This document shows positions 33,630 to 45,737 of a stretch of DNA of 64,000 nucleotides, piece by piece. The notes under the pieces are model-generated. The model had not been told where the DNA came from, did not search any database, and saw only the letters and a program-made list of their open reading frames with translations. Numbering within the stretch: position 1 is the first letter of the stretch; every line of letters starts with the position of its first letter. The translations under genes were made by a program, and so were the position numbers. Where the stretch lies: contig CM072526.1 in the NCBI GenBank assembly GCA_036898135.1, positions 55,256,329 through 55,320,328 on the forward strand. The letters are read 5' to 3'. Source of the stretch: Oncomelania hupensis. Lineage: Eukaryota > Mollusca > Gastropoda > Littorinimorpha > Pomatiopsidae.

Positions 33630-35795
33630 CTTCCTATCCACAGATGATCGTTTAACCAGCATACTCCATCTTTCTCTGTCCTCAGCAGCCCTCATGGCTT
33701 CGCTCAGTGTCAAACCAGTCCATTCTCGAATGTTGTCCTCCCACCTCTTTTTCGGTCTCCCCCTTCTTCTACCTCCTTGCACTGTGCCTTGCAGAATGGT
33801 CTTTGCAAGGCCAGATGATCTGGTGACGTGGCCATACCATCGGAGTTTCCGTTTCTTCACCACTGTGAGCAGGTCATCGTGTTGTCCAATGGCTTGTGTG
33901 ATGGTCTGTCGGACTTCGTCGTTGGTGATGTGTTGGGTATAGGAAATGCACAGAAGTCTTCTGTAGCACCTCATCTCCATGCTTTGTATTCTTCGTTGGA
34001 GATCTGCTGTGAGGGTCCATGCTTTGCAAATATAGGAAGATGGAGATGACCAGAGAGCGCAGCAGTCTTACTTTGGAATGTAGACTGATGGTTCTGTCTT
34101 TCCAAATGGGCTTCAACCTTGTCAGGGCAGCAGTTGTTTGTGCGATCCTGGAGAGGACTTCCTGTCGAGACCCATTGTCTGACACAATGGATCCTAAATA
34201 TTTGAAGCTGTGCACTGTGTTGAGGGATTGGCTTTGTACTTTGATGTCCGTGTTGATGCCATTGGTGTTGTTGGTCATCATTTTGGTCTTCTCTGCACTT
34301 ATTTCCATTCCATAAGCTCTGGAGGTGGTGTCAAGCCTCTGTACAAGCTGTTCAAGTTCTTGTTCCTCTCCAGCCAATCCATCAATATCATCCGCAAAAC
34401 GAAGATTGGAGATTGCTCTGCCCCCTATGCTGACTGTGCCTTCGTGATCTGCAAGAGCATCTGACATGATGCGCTCTAGGAAGATGTTGAAGAGTGTTGG
34501 AGAGAGTAGGCATCCTTGACGCACACCGAGATTGTTGTTCTGAACCAGTTCCCGATGACGCTGTTATGGAGGACTGCACTGGTAGCCTTGTCATACAGGC
34601 TTTTGATGACTTCTATAATTTTAGGGCTGATGTTGTACACTTTCATGGTTGCCCATAGAGCTGCATGCCAGACTCGGTCAAATGCCTTCTTGAAGTCTAT
34701 GAACACATGATATAGATGTTGGTGCTGTAGGTATTTCTCACAGATTATTCTGAGGTTGAAAATCTGTTCAGTGGTACTTCGCCCTGCCATGAATCCTGCT
34801 TGTTCTTCAGCTATGATTTGTTCAGCTTGTGGTTTCAACCTGTTGAGTATTATTTTCAGGAGGACTTTGCTGGGATGGCTGATGAGGCTGATGGTGCGGT
34901 AATTTTCACACTCCTGAAGGTTACCTTTTTTGGGAAGAGTGATGACAAGCGACTGGGTCCATGGTGTAGGCCATTCCCCACTCTGCCAGATCTTGTTACA
35001 GATAATGGTGAGAGCATCAGTCATCGCTTTCCTCCTGCTTGTAGCAGTTCCGCTGGTATGTTGTCCACTCCCGCTGACTTCCCTTTCTTCAGCGATTGCA
35101 CTGCTGCCTCAACTTCTTCCCGGAGAATTGGGAGGATTTCTTCTTCTTCTTTGCTCTCGGGACATGCTAGAACTGATGGGTCTCCATTTGGTGTATGGTT
35201 GTAAAGGTCAGAGCAGTACTCTGTCCATCTGTCCAAGACTTCTTGTTCTTCTGTAAGGCATAGGCCAGACTTGCTTTGGATAGTGGAGACTTTGGGCTGT
35301 TTAACACTTGTCAGCCGCTTCACAGTCTGGTAGGCCTTCTTGCTGTTGTTCTTGTTCAGATTGTTCTCTATTTCCTGGCATTGATCTTCTATCCAGTTCT
35401 CCTTTGCTGTGCGCATGCCTTTTCGGATGTCACTGTTGATTTTTCGGTAGACATCAGCTCCCTGTGAGGTGTTCTTTTTCTTTTTTAACTCTCTTCGTTT
35501 ATCACACAGATCCAAAAGTTCAGGTGTGATCCACGGCTTCTTCTTTGGTCGATGCTTGCCAAGGATCTCAGTGGCGGCATCTGTTACAGCTGAGTTGAAG
35601 GTATTGGTCATGGTGTTGACATCTACTTCGCCTGCCCCCAAAATAAGCAGTGGTGCAAATTTCCCTCCAATTGTGGCCTGAAATATTTTTGCCACCTCCG
35701 GGTCTTGCAGTTTGTCAGGTCGAACTTCAGCTAGTGCACTTTGCTGTATTTATCTCTTTCAAATGGAGCCGGAAAGACATCATCAGAGATCGTTT
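33630..35795 (-). mobile_element. RTE-like LINE, 5' truncated
   Basis: On the minus strand it runs from the end of the endonuclease region (AKIFQATIGGKFAPLLILGA) through a reverse transcriptase with EEQAGFMAGRSTTEQIF, MRQGCLLSPTLFNIFLERIM and LRFADDIDGLAG, to the C-terminal part near 33630. Frameshifts separate the pieces (about 34476-34524 and 35021). It is the best-preserved reverse transcriptase of this family in the window, since FADD is intact. Confidence 0.8.
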
Positions 35796-35799
35796 TCCT

Positions 35800-37000
35800 T
35801 CTGCTCAGGATTGGTGTCTGTTGTCATTTTCTTCTTAATTTATTTTTTTTATTTCGTTGTCATCCATACTTTCTATTCTCATTATTTCCCTTTTACTGTC
35901 ACAATCTCATCTTTTTCTTTTTCATATTCTTATTATTTTTTCTATCTCTTCTTCTTACTTGTATACACACAATTCACTTTTTTCTTATTCCATCATTACC
36001 TAAATCCCTTTTTCTATTCTGTCATCTAACATTCTTCTTTTTCCTCTATTATCATTATTTCCACCTTATTACACTCTTCTTTTCCTCCTTAATAATATTA
36101 ATTTGCAAGTGTCTCAATACATCTACATTATGTCTTTTTGCCCCCTCAACTGCAAACCCTCCAATTTCCCACATCTCCTCACATTTCCATTCTTCTTATG
36201 TAACTACTCTAGTCTTCTGTCACATCACACCCTATATTGTTCTTCTTTTATCATTCCCACCTTGCTCTTATTGATCTGTTCTTGATGTTCCCCCCCCTGT
36301 TGTTTTCCACCCTTGGATTTTTTCCCTGTATTTTGTCTTTTCTCCAATAGCCTCAGACCCCTCACACTACATTGTGTTGTTGTGGGTGCCACACCCACCT
36401 TCCATTCCCACCACCACAGATTTCCAACACAAACCGCCTCCCTTTCACACCACACTCTTCCATAGTCATCCCTGTATAAGTCATTTTCTTAAATGTCCCT
36501 ACTCGGAGTTAACTTATACCTGAATGAAATAGTTCCAACTCTTTTCTCATCTGTACCGAAATACCCTCACAAATGTAAAATCTTTCACAATCCCACACCA
36601 GAAATACCCAGAACTTTCCACACAACAGTTTGACACTTTCCATTTTCCTCATTCTACCTTTAGCCTCATCATCTTCCTATCATCATTTTTTTTCAGCCAT
36701 TCTTCCTAAACGTTCCAACCTCGTTATCTCCTCACCTGTCCTCCCACTCCGGTCAATTCAATCCTGTTCCTACACCACTTCATGTGACTTCTGTTTCTTT
36801 GTCAAAAGTCTCAAAAAATTAGATTCTCATCACCCTGTTCTCCCATCACCTTACTAGCCATCTATTCTCGCCTGTATCCCTGTGTGAGGACCCTTCTCCC
36901 ATCGCCCTCGCCATCCTTTTTTCGAATAACCGTGTGCCCCTAAAGACTTACCCCTGTAGTCGCCTCCCCACTTAAAACTATTATTTCTCGCTAAAACCCC
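35800..37000. other. 1.2-kb polypyrimidine-rich tract, no gene
   Basis: The + strand is mostly T and C over about 1.2 kb (ttctttttcatattcttat and similar). No exon fits here. It may be the untranslated part of a retroelement; the 5' UTR of the LINE at 13080-13250 has a similar bias. Confidence 0.6.
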
Positions 37001-37308
37001 ACAAAACAACCCATTACACAAAAACCCCAATATAGATTACCGAAATAATGATTCTGCTGAATAAGATGATTTTGAGAAGATTATGATGTAAAAGTTTTGA
37101 TGGTGGCAAGGCTAATGTTACTTTCCACTTAACTCAGAAACATAAAAACAAGTATAATTAAAATAAATCACATTTTTTCTTGTTTGTTTTTTTTGACCAT
37201 TGTGGTTATTGATATGTTGTGATATAATAATTATTTGTTGTCGCATTCAGTCAATTGTGAAAAAAATTCTTATTATCTTTTTTTTTTTTGTGATATGTTT
37301 GTGTTTAG

Positions 37309-37381
37309 CTGTCTCACCAAGAACCAAGTGCTGTGTAATATGAAGTACAGAATTAAATTTTCCAAAACGATGTACCTCCAC
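37309..37381 (+). pseudogene. Possible remnant of the helicase motif Ia exon
   Basis: Codons from 37310 read CLTKNQVLCNMKYRIKFSKT and then a stop soon after. TKNQVLC is what I expect for motif Ia in TRANK1-type helicases directly after YDHLHQ. The local acceptor (gtgtttag at 37308) would give the wrong phase for a phase-0 junction. It could be a decayed exon, a mis-assembled exon, or chance. No better candidate exists between 31231 and 39084. Confidence 0.35.
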
Positions 37382-38089
37382 TAAAATAAAAATTTTCAAA
37401 CAAAAAACTCGCACAATATTACCTGTTGTACACCAATTTGTGCTGCTTTGCTGCATACAAAAATACTACAATATACAGAAAATCCACCCCCGTTCTCTGG
37501 TTTCTATGTATTATTGTACTACCACATTTTAATATGCTTTATTGTTCGCACATTTGTAATATTTGTTTGTATTGTATTTTTCTTCTTGTAAAACTTCGAC
37601 AATATAGACATTTCTTTATCTGTGTATTGTTGGATTGGTATTCTTTGGGCCAAATGGTGCATACTGGGGGCCTATGATGTTATCTTTTTGCAAATGTATG
37701 TTTTATTGCTATGTATTTGTTGATATAAAATAGTGTGTGTCCTATATTTTGTTTTTGTCGGCGGTTTTAGGGCGCGGCTGGTTAGCATAGATTGTATTTG
37801 TATGTCTCACGCTGGGGTTTTCGGTTATTTCGTAGAAAATGTCAACATCCTCTTTACATGTTCGCATGTGTTTGTCGGAGGTCGTGGACATAGCATTTTT
37901 ATGTGATTTTATGTTAAGAATAAGATATAACATGTTAGCAATGTTCCACCATTAGCCACCATTGGGCAGTGCAGTGAACCAAATTGCATCAGTCTATTCT
38001 CTATACCTCCAAAGCAAGATTCCATAAATCACTGTCAACATGGTTCACACAACTGAGCCACTTAGGCTGACCTACATATACATGTATGC

Positions 38090-38970
38090 TTGAGTCTGTC
38101 AGCTTGTTGACACAATGTACCCCACTCTTCTTACATACATGTTTGAGTCTGTCAGCTTGTTGACACAATGTACCCCACTCTTCTTACATACATGTTTGAG
38201 TCTGTCAGCTTGTTGACACAATGTACCACACTCTTCTTACATACATGTTTGAGTCTGTCAGCTTGTTGACACAATGTTCCACACTCTTCCTACATATATG
38301 TTTGAGTCTGTCAGCTTGTTGACACAATGTACCACACTCTTCCTACATATATGTTTGAGTCTGTCAGCTTGTTGACACAATGTACCACACTCTTCCTACA
38401 TATATGTTTGAGTCTGTCAGCTTGTTGACACAATGTACCACACTCTTCCTACATATATGTTTGAGTCTGCCAGCTTGTGGAAACAATGTACCACACTCTT
38501 CCTACATATATGTTTGAGTCTGTCAGCTTGTTGACACAATGTACCACTCTTCCTACAGCTTGTGGACACAATGTACCACACTCTTCCTACATATATGTTT
38601 GAGTCTGTCAGCTTGTGGAAACAATGTACCACACTCTTCCTACATATATGTTTGAGTCTGTCAGCTTTTTGACACAATGTACCACACTCTTCCTACAGCT
38701 TGTGGACACAATGTACCACACTCTTCCTACATATATGTTTGAGTCTGTCAGCTTGTTGACACAATGTACCACACTCTTCCTACATATATGTTTGAGTCTG
38801 TCAGCTTGTTGACACAATGTACCACACTCTTCCTACATGTATGTTTGTGTCTGTCAGCTTGTTGACACAATGTACCACACTCTTCCTACAGCTTGTGGAC
38901 ACAATGTACCACACTCATCCTACATATATGTTTGAGTCTGTCAGCTTGTGGACACAATGTACCACTCTTC
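38090..38970. repeat. About 53-bp minisatellite, about 17 copies
   Basis: Units contain tatgtttgagtctgtcagc and gacacaatgtaccacactc. Two or three shorter units with tcctacagcttgtggacac show internal deletions. The region 37382-38090 holds AT-rich sequence and a LINE-3'-like stretch near 37650-37800. Confidence 0.95.
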
Positions 38971-39057
38971 CATGTGCCGGTTTGTGTTTGGTAAAGCAAA
39001 AGAAAAAGAGGTAGAGTGGTTGATAGAAACTGCCTTATTGAATTTAACTTTGCTGGT

Positions 39058-39237
39058 GTATAGTGCTATCTTGTGCCTTTTCAGGACATTAATGAGTACA
39101 AGTACCCCTTGTTCCTGACCTCTCGTCAGCTTCTGCTCATGCTGGATGTATAGTGCTATCTTGTGCCTTTTCAGGACATTAATGAGTACAAGTACCCCTT
39201 GTTCCTGACCTCTCGTCAGCTTCTGCTCATGCTGGAT
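39058..39237 (+). repeat. 90-bp tandem duplication of intron-exon junction
   Basis: The segment starting gtatagtgctatcttgtgcc with tttcag and 63 bp of exon occurs at 39058-39147 and 39148-39237. The upstream copy has a complete acceptor (39084) and 21 codons identical in sense to the exon, then reads into gtatag, an in-frame stop that also looks like a donor (GTATAG). Confidence 0.95.
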
Positions 39238-39409
39238 GCCTCGCTGGAACCCGCACCTGGCTGGCCACACTTCTTTGACCGCAATGAGGATGGCAGTCTG
39301 CGAGTCAACATCCAGGGCTGGGGCGGCGATGAAGAAATCTTTGCCTATGTACCTCTGGAGGATGATTCTGACGAGGAGGGGGAGGAGGAGTTCTATGAAG
39401 GAGAAGAAG
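39175..39409 (+). CDS. TRANK1-like exon: helicase region, acidic tail
   Basis: The acceptor is gccttttcag (second copy) and the donor is GAAG|GTGAGA. In phase 0 it reads DINEYKYPLFLTSRQLLLML, then DASLEPAPGWPHFFDRNEDG, an FF-rich and NEDGSL block typical of TRANK1, and ends in an acidic stretch at phase 1. I chose the second acceptor because the first meets a stop after 21 codons. Confidence 0.9.
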
Positions 39410-39469
39410 GTGAGATGTGTGATGGTAGTGTGGCAAAGGTTGGGGTTGTCTTTGGCTGATCACTTCACA

Positions 39470-40868
39470 GCTACTGCAGGCATAGATATTGACTCTGTTA
39501 ATGATGACCAATTGCTGATCACTTCACAGCTACTGCAGGCATAGATATTGACTCTGTTAATGATGACCAATTGCTGATCACTTCACAGCTCCTGCAGGCA
39601 TAGATATTGACTCTGTTAATGATGACCAATTGCTGATCACTTCACAGCTCCTGCAGGCATAGATATTGACTCTGTTAATGATGACCAATTGCTGTGCTCC
39701 CACCTTGGAACCTCATCAACCCCATTATCAACTTCAATCTCACATCCTTCAAAAAGACCGAAACTTCTGAAGCTGTTTATAAGCACTTTATCTAGAACAA
39801 TGTTCATTGTATAAAGGATATGAAAAAATGTTTACGGACGGATCGAAGAAAGGAGACTCAGTTGCTGTTGCGTCGATCTCTGGGAGACACCTAGACCAGC
39901 CTTTGCAACAGCGTATACCTGATTTTTGTTCCATTTATACAGATGAGCTGAAGGCAATTCATTTAGTATACCTGATTTTTGTTCCATTTATACAGATGAG
40001 CTGAAGGCAATTCATTTAGCTCCGAAACCGGTTTATCAATCCAAAAGATCTTCATTTTTAATCATGTCTGATTCACTGTCAGCACTTTAAGCTCTTTCCA
40101 TGAGAAAGATATCGCACCCTTTTCTGGCAGAGATCGATGACCTCCACACACAACTTGTGTCTGAGGGTAAAAAGATAGTTTATATGTGGATACCTAGTCA
40201 CATGGGCATCCATGGCAATATTGCAGTGGACAAAGCAGCTACAGAAGCTCTGCATCAAGATTTCCCTTAAGAGATTTTCTAATTTGTTCCATACTCTGAC
40301 CTGCATTGTATGACTGGTTCTTATTGTAAACAGTTGTGGCAGACCGAATGGTCTAACCAAATCAATAACAAATTATTTCAAGTTCTTCCAGATTTGTCTG
40401 CTTTTTTGCCTAACTTTGTGTCCACCCGCAAAGAAGAAACTGTTTGGCTCGCCTTCATATTGGGCATACCTATGTCACCCATAGTTTCCTTTTAAAAAGA
40501 GAAGAACCACCATGGTGCTTTGCATGTGACAAATCCTTTTCCGTTCGCTATTTTATGTCTGAATGTGCTGAACTGGTTGATGAAAGAGAAAGATATTTTG
40601 GTTTGATAACTTTTAATGAGATTTAAATTGTTTGCAATAGTAAACACCTGTTTCAATTTTTACATGATGTTTGTTTGTTTTATCGCATATAGATCATATC
40701 TTCTTGTTTATATTCTTGGTTAAATTTTATTAGTAAGACTGGTTTTATTTACATCTTTTGTCATATTTAAATGTTAGCAGTTTAGTTTGATTTTGCTTAG
40801 TTTTGTGTGGTTTTGATTCAGCTCTTGGCAGCCCGCTGGAATCTATAAACACTGAATATCTATCTATC
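39470..40868 (+). mobile_element. Nimb-type LINE 3' fragment, degraded
   Basis: It matches 17830-18990 of the LINE at 13020: FTDGSKKGDSVAV, RHLDQPLQQR, the RNase H region, CFACDKSFSVR and the 3' UTR to a TATC tail. Stops (for example taa at 40089) and a small duplication near 39966 break the frame. At its 5' end a 60-bp piece (caggcatagatattgactc) is repeated four times together with gatcacttcacag from the host array. Confidence 0.85.
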
Positions 40869-40869
40869 T

Positions 40870-41540
40870 GTTGATGTCTTTGCCCGATCACTTCACACCT
40901 CACAAAGGCTGTTGGTGTCTTTGGCCATTCACTTAACACCTAAAAAAGGCTGATGTGTTTGGCAGATCACTTCACACCTGACAAAGGCTGTTGATGTGTT
41001 TGGCAGATCACTTCACACCTGACAAAGGCTGTTGATGTGTTTGGCAGATCACTTCACACCTGACAAAGGCTGTTGATGTGTTTGGCAGATCACTTCACAC
41101 CTGACAAAGGCTGTTGATGTGTTTGGCAGATCACTTCACACCTGACAAAGGCTGTTGATGTGTTTGGCAGATCACTTCACACCTGACAAAGGCTGTTGAT
41201 GTGTTTGGCAGATCACTTCACACCTGACAAAGGCTGTTGATGTGTTTGGCCGATCACTTCACACCTGACAAAGGCTGTTGATGTGTTTGGCCGATCACTT
41301 CACACCTGACAAAGGCTGTTGATGTGTTTGGCCGATCACTTCACACCTGACAAAGGCTGTTGGTGTCTTTGGCTGATCACTTCACACCTGACAAAGGCTG
41401 TTGGTGTCTTTGGCTGATCACTTCACACCTGACAAAGGCTGTTGGTGTCTTTGGCTGATCACTTCACACCTGACAAAGGCTGTTGGTGTCTTTGGCTGAT
41501 CACTTCACACCTGACAAAGGCTGTTATGTCTTTGGCAGAT
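40870..41540. repeat. 41-bp minisatellite, about 16 copies
   Basis: Units contain gatcacttcacacctgacaa and ggctgttgatgtgtttgg. Variants form blocks (ggcagatc, then ggccgatc, then tctttggctgatc), showing block-wise expansion. The LINE fragment at 39470 inserted inside this array, since ctttggctgatcacttcac also occurs at 39450. Confidence 0.95.
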
Positions 41541-41717
41541 GCACATAAATACAAAACAGGACGGAGTACAATCAGTTCTTCTTGCATAACAAGTCTAATT
41601 TCAGATGAACAGCAAGGCTCTTGGTTTTTTCAGAAGGGGAGATTGAACTCCAATACTTGTGCACATTATTGCACCATCTATTGTACCAAGTGTGTTGTAC
41701 CATTAAGTCTGTTGAAC

Positions 41718-41909
41718 TGACTGTTGTATTGACTGATGCAGTAGGCTAGCAAGGGAAATGTGGGGCAAACAAAGGAAATAACATACAGAACTAAAATCAG
41801 GTTGTGGATGTTGTACTGACTGTTGTATTGACTGATGCAGTAGGCTAGCAAGGGAAATGTGGGGCAAACAAAGGAAATAACATACAGAACTAAAATCAGG
41901 GTGTGGATG
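41718..41909. repeat. 99-bp tandem duplication near an acceptor
   Basis: Two copies containing tgatgcagtaggctagcaag and catacagaactaaaatcagg end just before the acceptor of the 41917 exon. The true acceptor (gtgtgcag) lies just beyond the second copy; the first copy has ggttgtggatgttgtactg instead. Confidence 0.9.
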
Positions 41910-41916
41910 TGTGCAG

Positions 41917-42044
41917 GTGAAGGAAGGGATGGCGACGCCCAGGCAGCTGTGGACAATCGTCCCAAGGTCAAGGACAGCCGACGTGAAGCCACCTACGAAG
42001 TGTTCGCCCATGAAATATGGCCCAAGATCATCAAGAAGTCACAG
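41917..42044 (+). CDS. TRANK1-like exon
   Basis: The acceptor is gatgtgtgcag and the donor is CACAG|GTTAAC, phase 1 to 0. It reads GEGRDGDAQAAVDNRPKVKD, then SRREATYEVFAHEIWPKIIK. The EVFAHEIWPKI block is conserved helicase-region sequence of this family. Confidence 0.85.
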
Positions 42045-42218
42045 GTTAACATTTATGCTGCTGACAGTAAAATTATTGATTTAATTTCTGCTGACAGTAA
42101 AATCATTGTTCTTATATAGAGTACTTGACAGCTGTGCAAATAGCTCAGTGCTGGCTGCAGCCAACGTTTAGCTCAGTCTGCTGAAGACACTAAATGACGA
42201 AGTGGCCAATAACTTTCA

Positions 42219-42399
42219 AATAGGTCACATCGTCTTGTTATATTCTTTATTAAATTATATTAGTAAGACTGGTTTTATTTACATCCTTTATCATATTTCA
42301 ATGTTAGGAGTTTAACCTGGTTTTAGTTTTGTGTGGTCCTGATTTGGCTCATGGCAGTTTGCTGGATCCTTTAAACATTGAATATCTATCTATCTATCT
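42219..42399 (+). mobile_element. Nimb-type LINE 3' UTR insertion, 11-bp TSD
   Basis: Flanks aataactttca at 42208-42218 and 42400-42410 are target duplications. The body matches the 3' UTR of the LINE at 13020 (gtgtggtcctgatttggc) and ends in a TATC tail. It is a severely 5'-truncated copy of about 180 bp. Confidence 0.9.
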
Positions 42400-42712
42400 A
42401 ATAACTTTCAGTCATAACAGTCCGCTGGACCTAAAGCAACAATAAATCAATCAATCAATCAGTCATAACACAGAGTCTAGAGGGAAATTGTATATGTTCG
42501 ACGGATGCAATATGAGATTGTTTTACCCTGGTTTTTGATTACGCTTCAGTACGTTAGAATGCCGTACATCACATTGCAAATTTATTTATTTTATTTTATT
42601 TATTTGTTTAATTTTAACAAATTGTTTGCTGTCTGTACATGCCTAAACATGTGATGTGTTTGTTGGTACAGAAACCGAACTTTGATCCCGATATTTGAAA
42701 ACGTAGTATTAT

Positions 42713-42743
42713 GATTATTATGATGATGATTATTATGATGATG

Positions 42744-42806
<63 letters not shown>
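42713..42806. repeat. (TTA)n microsatellite at an acceptor
   Basis: About 25 TTA units, preceded by mixed gatgat units, reach to within 10 bp of the acceptor gatgtttag of the 42816 exon. Confidence 0.95.
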
Positions 42807-42815
42807 GATGTTTAG

Positions 42816-42971
42816 GTGAACTATCACCCTAGCCTGGTGTGGACGGAGATCATGTCTTTCATTAAAGGCTCCTTCGCCTCTCTCACCCAGCGTAAAGGCT
42901 ACCTGGACCTAGAGGGCTATGAGAATCTGGGCCGTAAGCAGGCCCCAAACTTCACTGGCAACAGAGATAAG
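42816..42971 (+). CDS. TRANK1-like exon
   Basis: The acceptor is gatgtttag and the donor is GATAAG|GTTAGT, phase 0 to 0, 52 codons. It reads VNYHPSLVWTEIMSFIKGSF, then ASLTQRKGYLDLEGYENLGR. PSLVWTEIMSFIKGS and GYLDLEGYENLG are strongly conserved TRANK1 blocks as I recall the family. Confidence 0.9.
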
Positions 42972-43202
42972 GTTAGTCTTCATACAATGACATTCAACAT
43001 GTTAATCATAAAAATGACATACATCTGTGTAAATCCAGTCTTCCTACAATTACATTGAACCTTTTAATCATGTCATTGACCTACATCTGTGTAAATCCAA
43101 TCTTTCTATAATTACATTCAACCTTGTAATCTGTGTAAATCCTTGCCTGTGAAATGGCAGAAATGAAGTCCTAAGCATTTGAGTTAAAGAAAACTTGGAC
43201 TG

Positions 43203-44700
43203 GGAGCCATTGCTGTACCTTGAGCCTTGTAATCACCTGTTTGTATACAGTAGATGAATAGCGTTGTAATCACCTGTTTGTATACAGTAGATGAATAGTG
43301 TTGTAATCACCTGTTTGTATTCAGTAGATGAATGGTGTTGTAATCACCTGTTTGTATACAGTAGATGAATAGCGTTGTAATCACCTGTTTGTATACAGTA
43401 GATGAATGGCGTTGTAATCACCTGTTTGTATACAGTAGATGAATAGCGTTGTAATCACCTGTTTGTATACAGTAGATAAATAGTGTTATAATCACCTGTT
43501 TGTATACAGTAGATGAATAGCGTTGTAATCACCTGTTTGTATACAGTAGATGAATAGCGTTGTAATCACCTGTTTGTATACAGTAGATGAATAGTGTTGT
43601 AATCACCTGTTTGTATACAGTAGATGAATGGCGTTGTAATCACCTGTTTGTATACAGTAGATGAATAGCGTTGTAATCACCTGTTTGTATACAGTAGATG
43701 AATGGCGTTGTAATCACCTGTTTGTATACAGTAGATGAATAGCGTTGTAATCACCTGTTTGTATACAGTAGATAAATAGTGTTATAATCACCTGTTTGTA
43801 TACAGTAGATGAATAGCGTTGTAATCACCTGTTTGTATATAGTAGATGAATAGCGTTGTAATCACCTGTTTGTATACAGTAGATGAATAGCGTCTTAATC
43901 ACCTGTTTGTATACAGTAGATGAATAGCGTCTTAATCACCTGTTTGTATACAGTAGATGAATAGCGTCGTAATCACCTGTTTGTATACAGTAGATGAATA
44001 GCGTCGTAATCACCTGTTTGTATACAGTAGATGAATAGCGTCGTAATCACCTGTTTGTATACAGTAGATGAATAGCGTCGTAATCACCTGTTTGTATACA
44101 GTAGATGAATAGCGTTGTAATCACCTGTTTGTATACAGTAGATGAATAGCATTGTAGTAGATGAATAGCGTTGTAATCACCTGTTTGTATATAGTAGATG
44201 AATAGCGTTGTAATCACCTGTTTGTATACAGTAGATGAATAGCGTCTTAATCACCTGTTTGTATACAGTAGATGAATAGCGTCTTAATCACCTGTTTGTA
44301 TACAGTAGATGAATAGCGTCGTAATCACCTGTTTGTATACAGTAGATGAATAGCGTCGTAATCACCTGTTTGTATACAGTAGATGAATAGTCTTGTAATC
44401 ACCTGTTTGTATACAGTAGATGAATAGCGTTGTAATCACCTGTTTGTATACAGTAGATGAATAGCGTTGTAATCACCTGTTTGTATACAGTAGATGAATG
44501 GCGTTGTAATCACCTGTTTGTATACAGTAGATGAATGGCGTTGTAATCACCTGTTTGTATACAGTAGATGAATAGCGTCGTAATCACCTGTTTGTATACA
44601 GTAGATGAATAGCGTTGTAATCACCTGTTTGTATACAGTAGATGAATAGCGTTGTAATCACCTGTTTGTATGCAGTAGATGAATAGCGTTGTAAGGGAAT
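43203..44700. repeat. 37-bp minisatellite, about 40 copies
   Basis: Units contain aatcacctgtttgtatacag and tagatgaatagcgttg. Variant blocks (gcgtcgtaat, gcgtcttaat) recur in the same order around 43860-44050 and 44190-44350, so a multi-unit segment was duplicated. Confidence 0.95.
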
Positions 44701-45213
44701 GTACACCTGTGTGAACAGTACTGCAAGAAGCATGCTCACAACTATGTATGGCAAGGTTCTGTACAATGTCAGGTAAATGTATGTCATTCACAATAAATGG
44801 TAACGTGGCATGTTTTAATCGTTCAGTTTGGCCGTGGCTTGAAATAGTTGTGTTACGTCATAAAGTAAGCATAACGTATTGTGCACAATAGAATTTATCC
44901 CACAAAAATACATATAAAATTGGAGGACAAAGCTATAGAACTGCCATTATCTCTTATGATAAGCTATAACTTTTGTTTGAAACCTGTTCAGATATATCCC
45001 TATAACTGTTAGTGAAATCTACACCTTTTATCTTAAATCTATATCTTAGGTGGTTATATGGCTAAAACTGTGTGTGAAATCTGTCTCTCCCATAGAAATA
45101 ATAATAGTACAGGAGGCTATCGGGTGCTGTTTCTTCAATGGAACTCAAAGTGTGGTGATCTGAAGAGATGGCTGTTACAGAAGTGGGAATGGAAACCATT
45201 GTTATTGTTGAAA

Positions 45214-45400
45214 TTAAGATTGACTGCATCCAATAGCAGTACTGAAGGGAGGGAGGAATGGAGAGAAAAAACCCTGGCCTGAAAAGTCTCCTACCAAAGT
45301 CACCTAAGTTTGTCCCATGTGAGGTTCCAACCTTCGCCAAAGAAAACCAGCTCACTATCAACTTCGCTAGCAGGCCACCCTGCTATCTGTGCAGTCTAGT
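45214..45400 (-). repeat. SINE-like fragment
   Basis: Bases gcatccaatagcagtactg and gaagggagggagga resemble 9477-9510 of the minus-strand SINE at 9440. The pol III head is not clear. The stretch 44700-45214 holds AT-rich sequence with nothing else recognised. Confidence 0.35.
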
Positions 45401-45404
45401 TGCG

Positions 45405-45737
45405 TTGTAAGGGAAGATGTTGTGTTGTGATGAAAGATGTTGTGTTGTGAGGGAAGATGTTGTGTTGCCATGAAAGATGATGTGTTGTGATGGAAGATGT
45501 TGTGTTGTGATGAAAGATGATGTGTTGTAAGGGAAGATGTTGTGTTGTGATGAAAGATGATATGTTGTGAGGAAAGATAATATTGTGTTGTGAGGGAAGT
45601 TGATGTTGGTTTAGGAGGGAAGTTGATGTTGTGTTGGGAGGGAAGTTGATGTTGTATTGTGAGGGAAGTTGATGTTGTATTGGGTTGTGCTGTGAGGGAA
45701 GTTGTTGTATTGGGTTGTGCTGTGAGGGAAATTGATG
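45405..45737. repeat. Left part of split 33-bp minisatellite
   Basis: Units such as gttgtgagggaagttgatg and gatgttgtgttgtgatg form the left part of the array that resumes at 47367 after the inserted hAT element. Confidence 0.9.

Noticed and set aside
43203..44700. CRISPR-like appearance of regular repeats
   Set aside because: Units are contiguous with no unique spacers, no cas genes are present, and the context is an animal intron.
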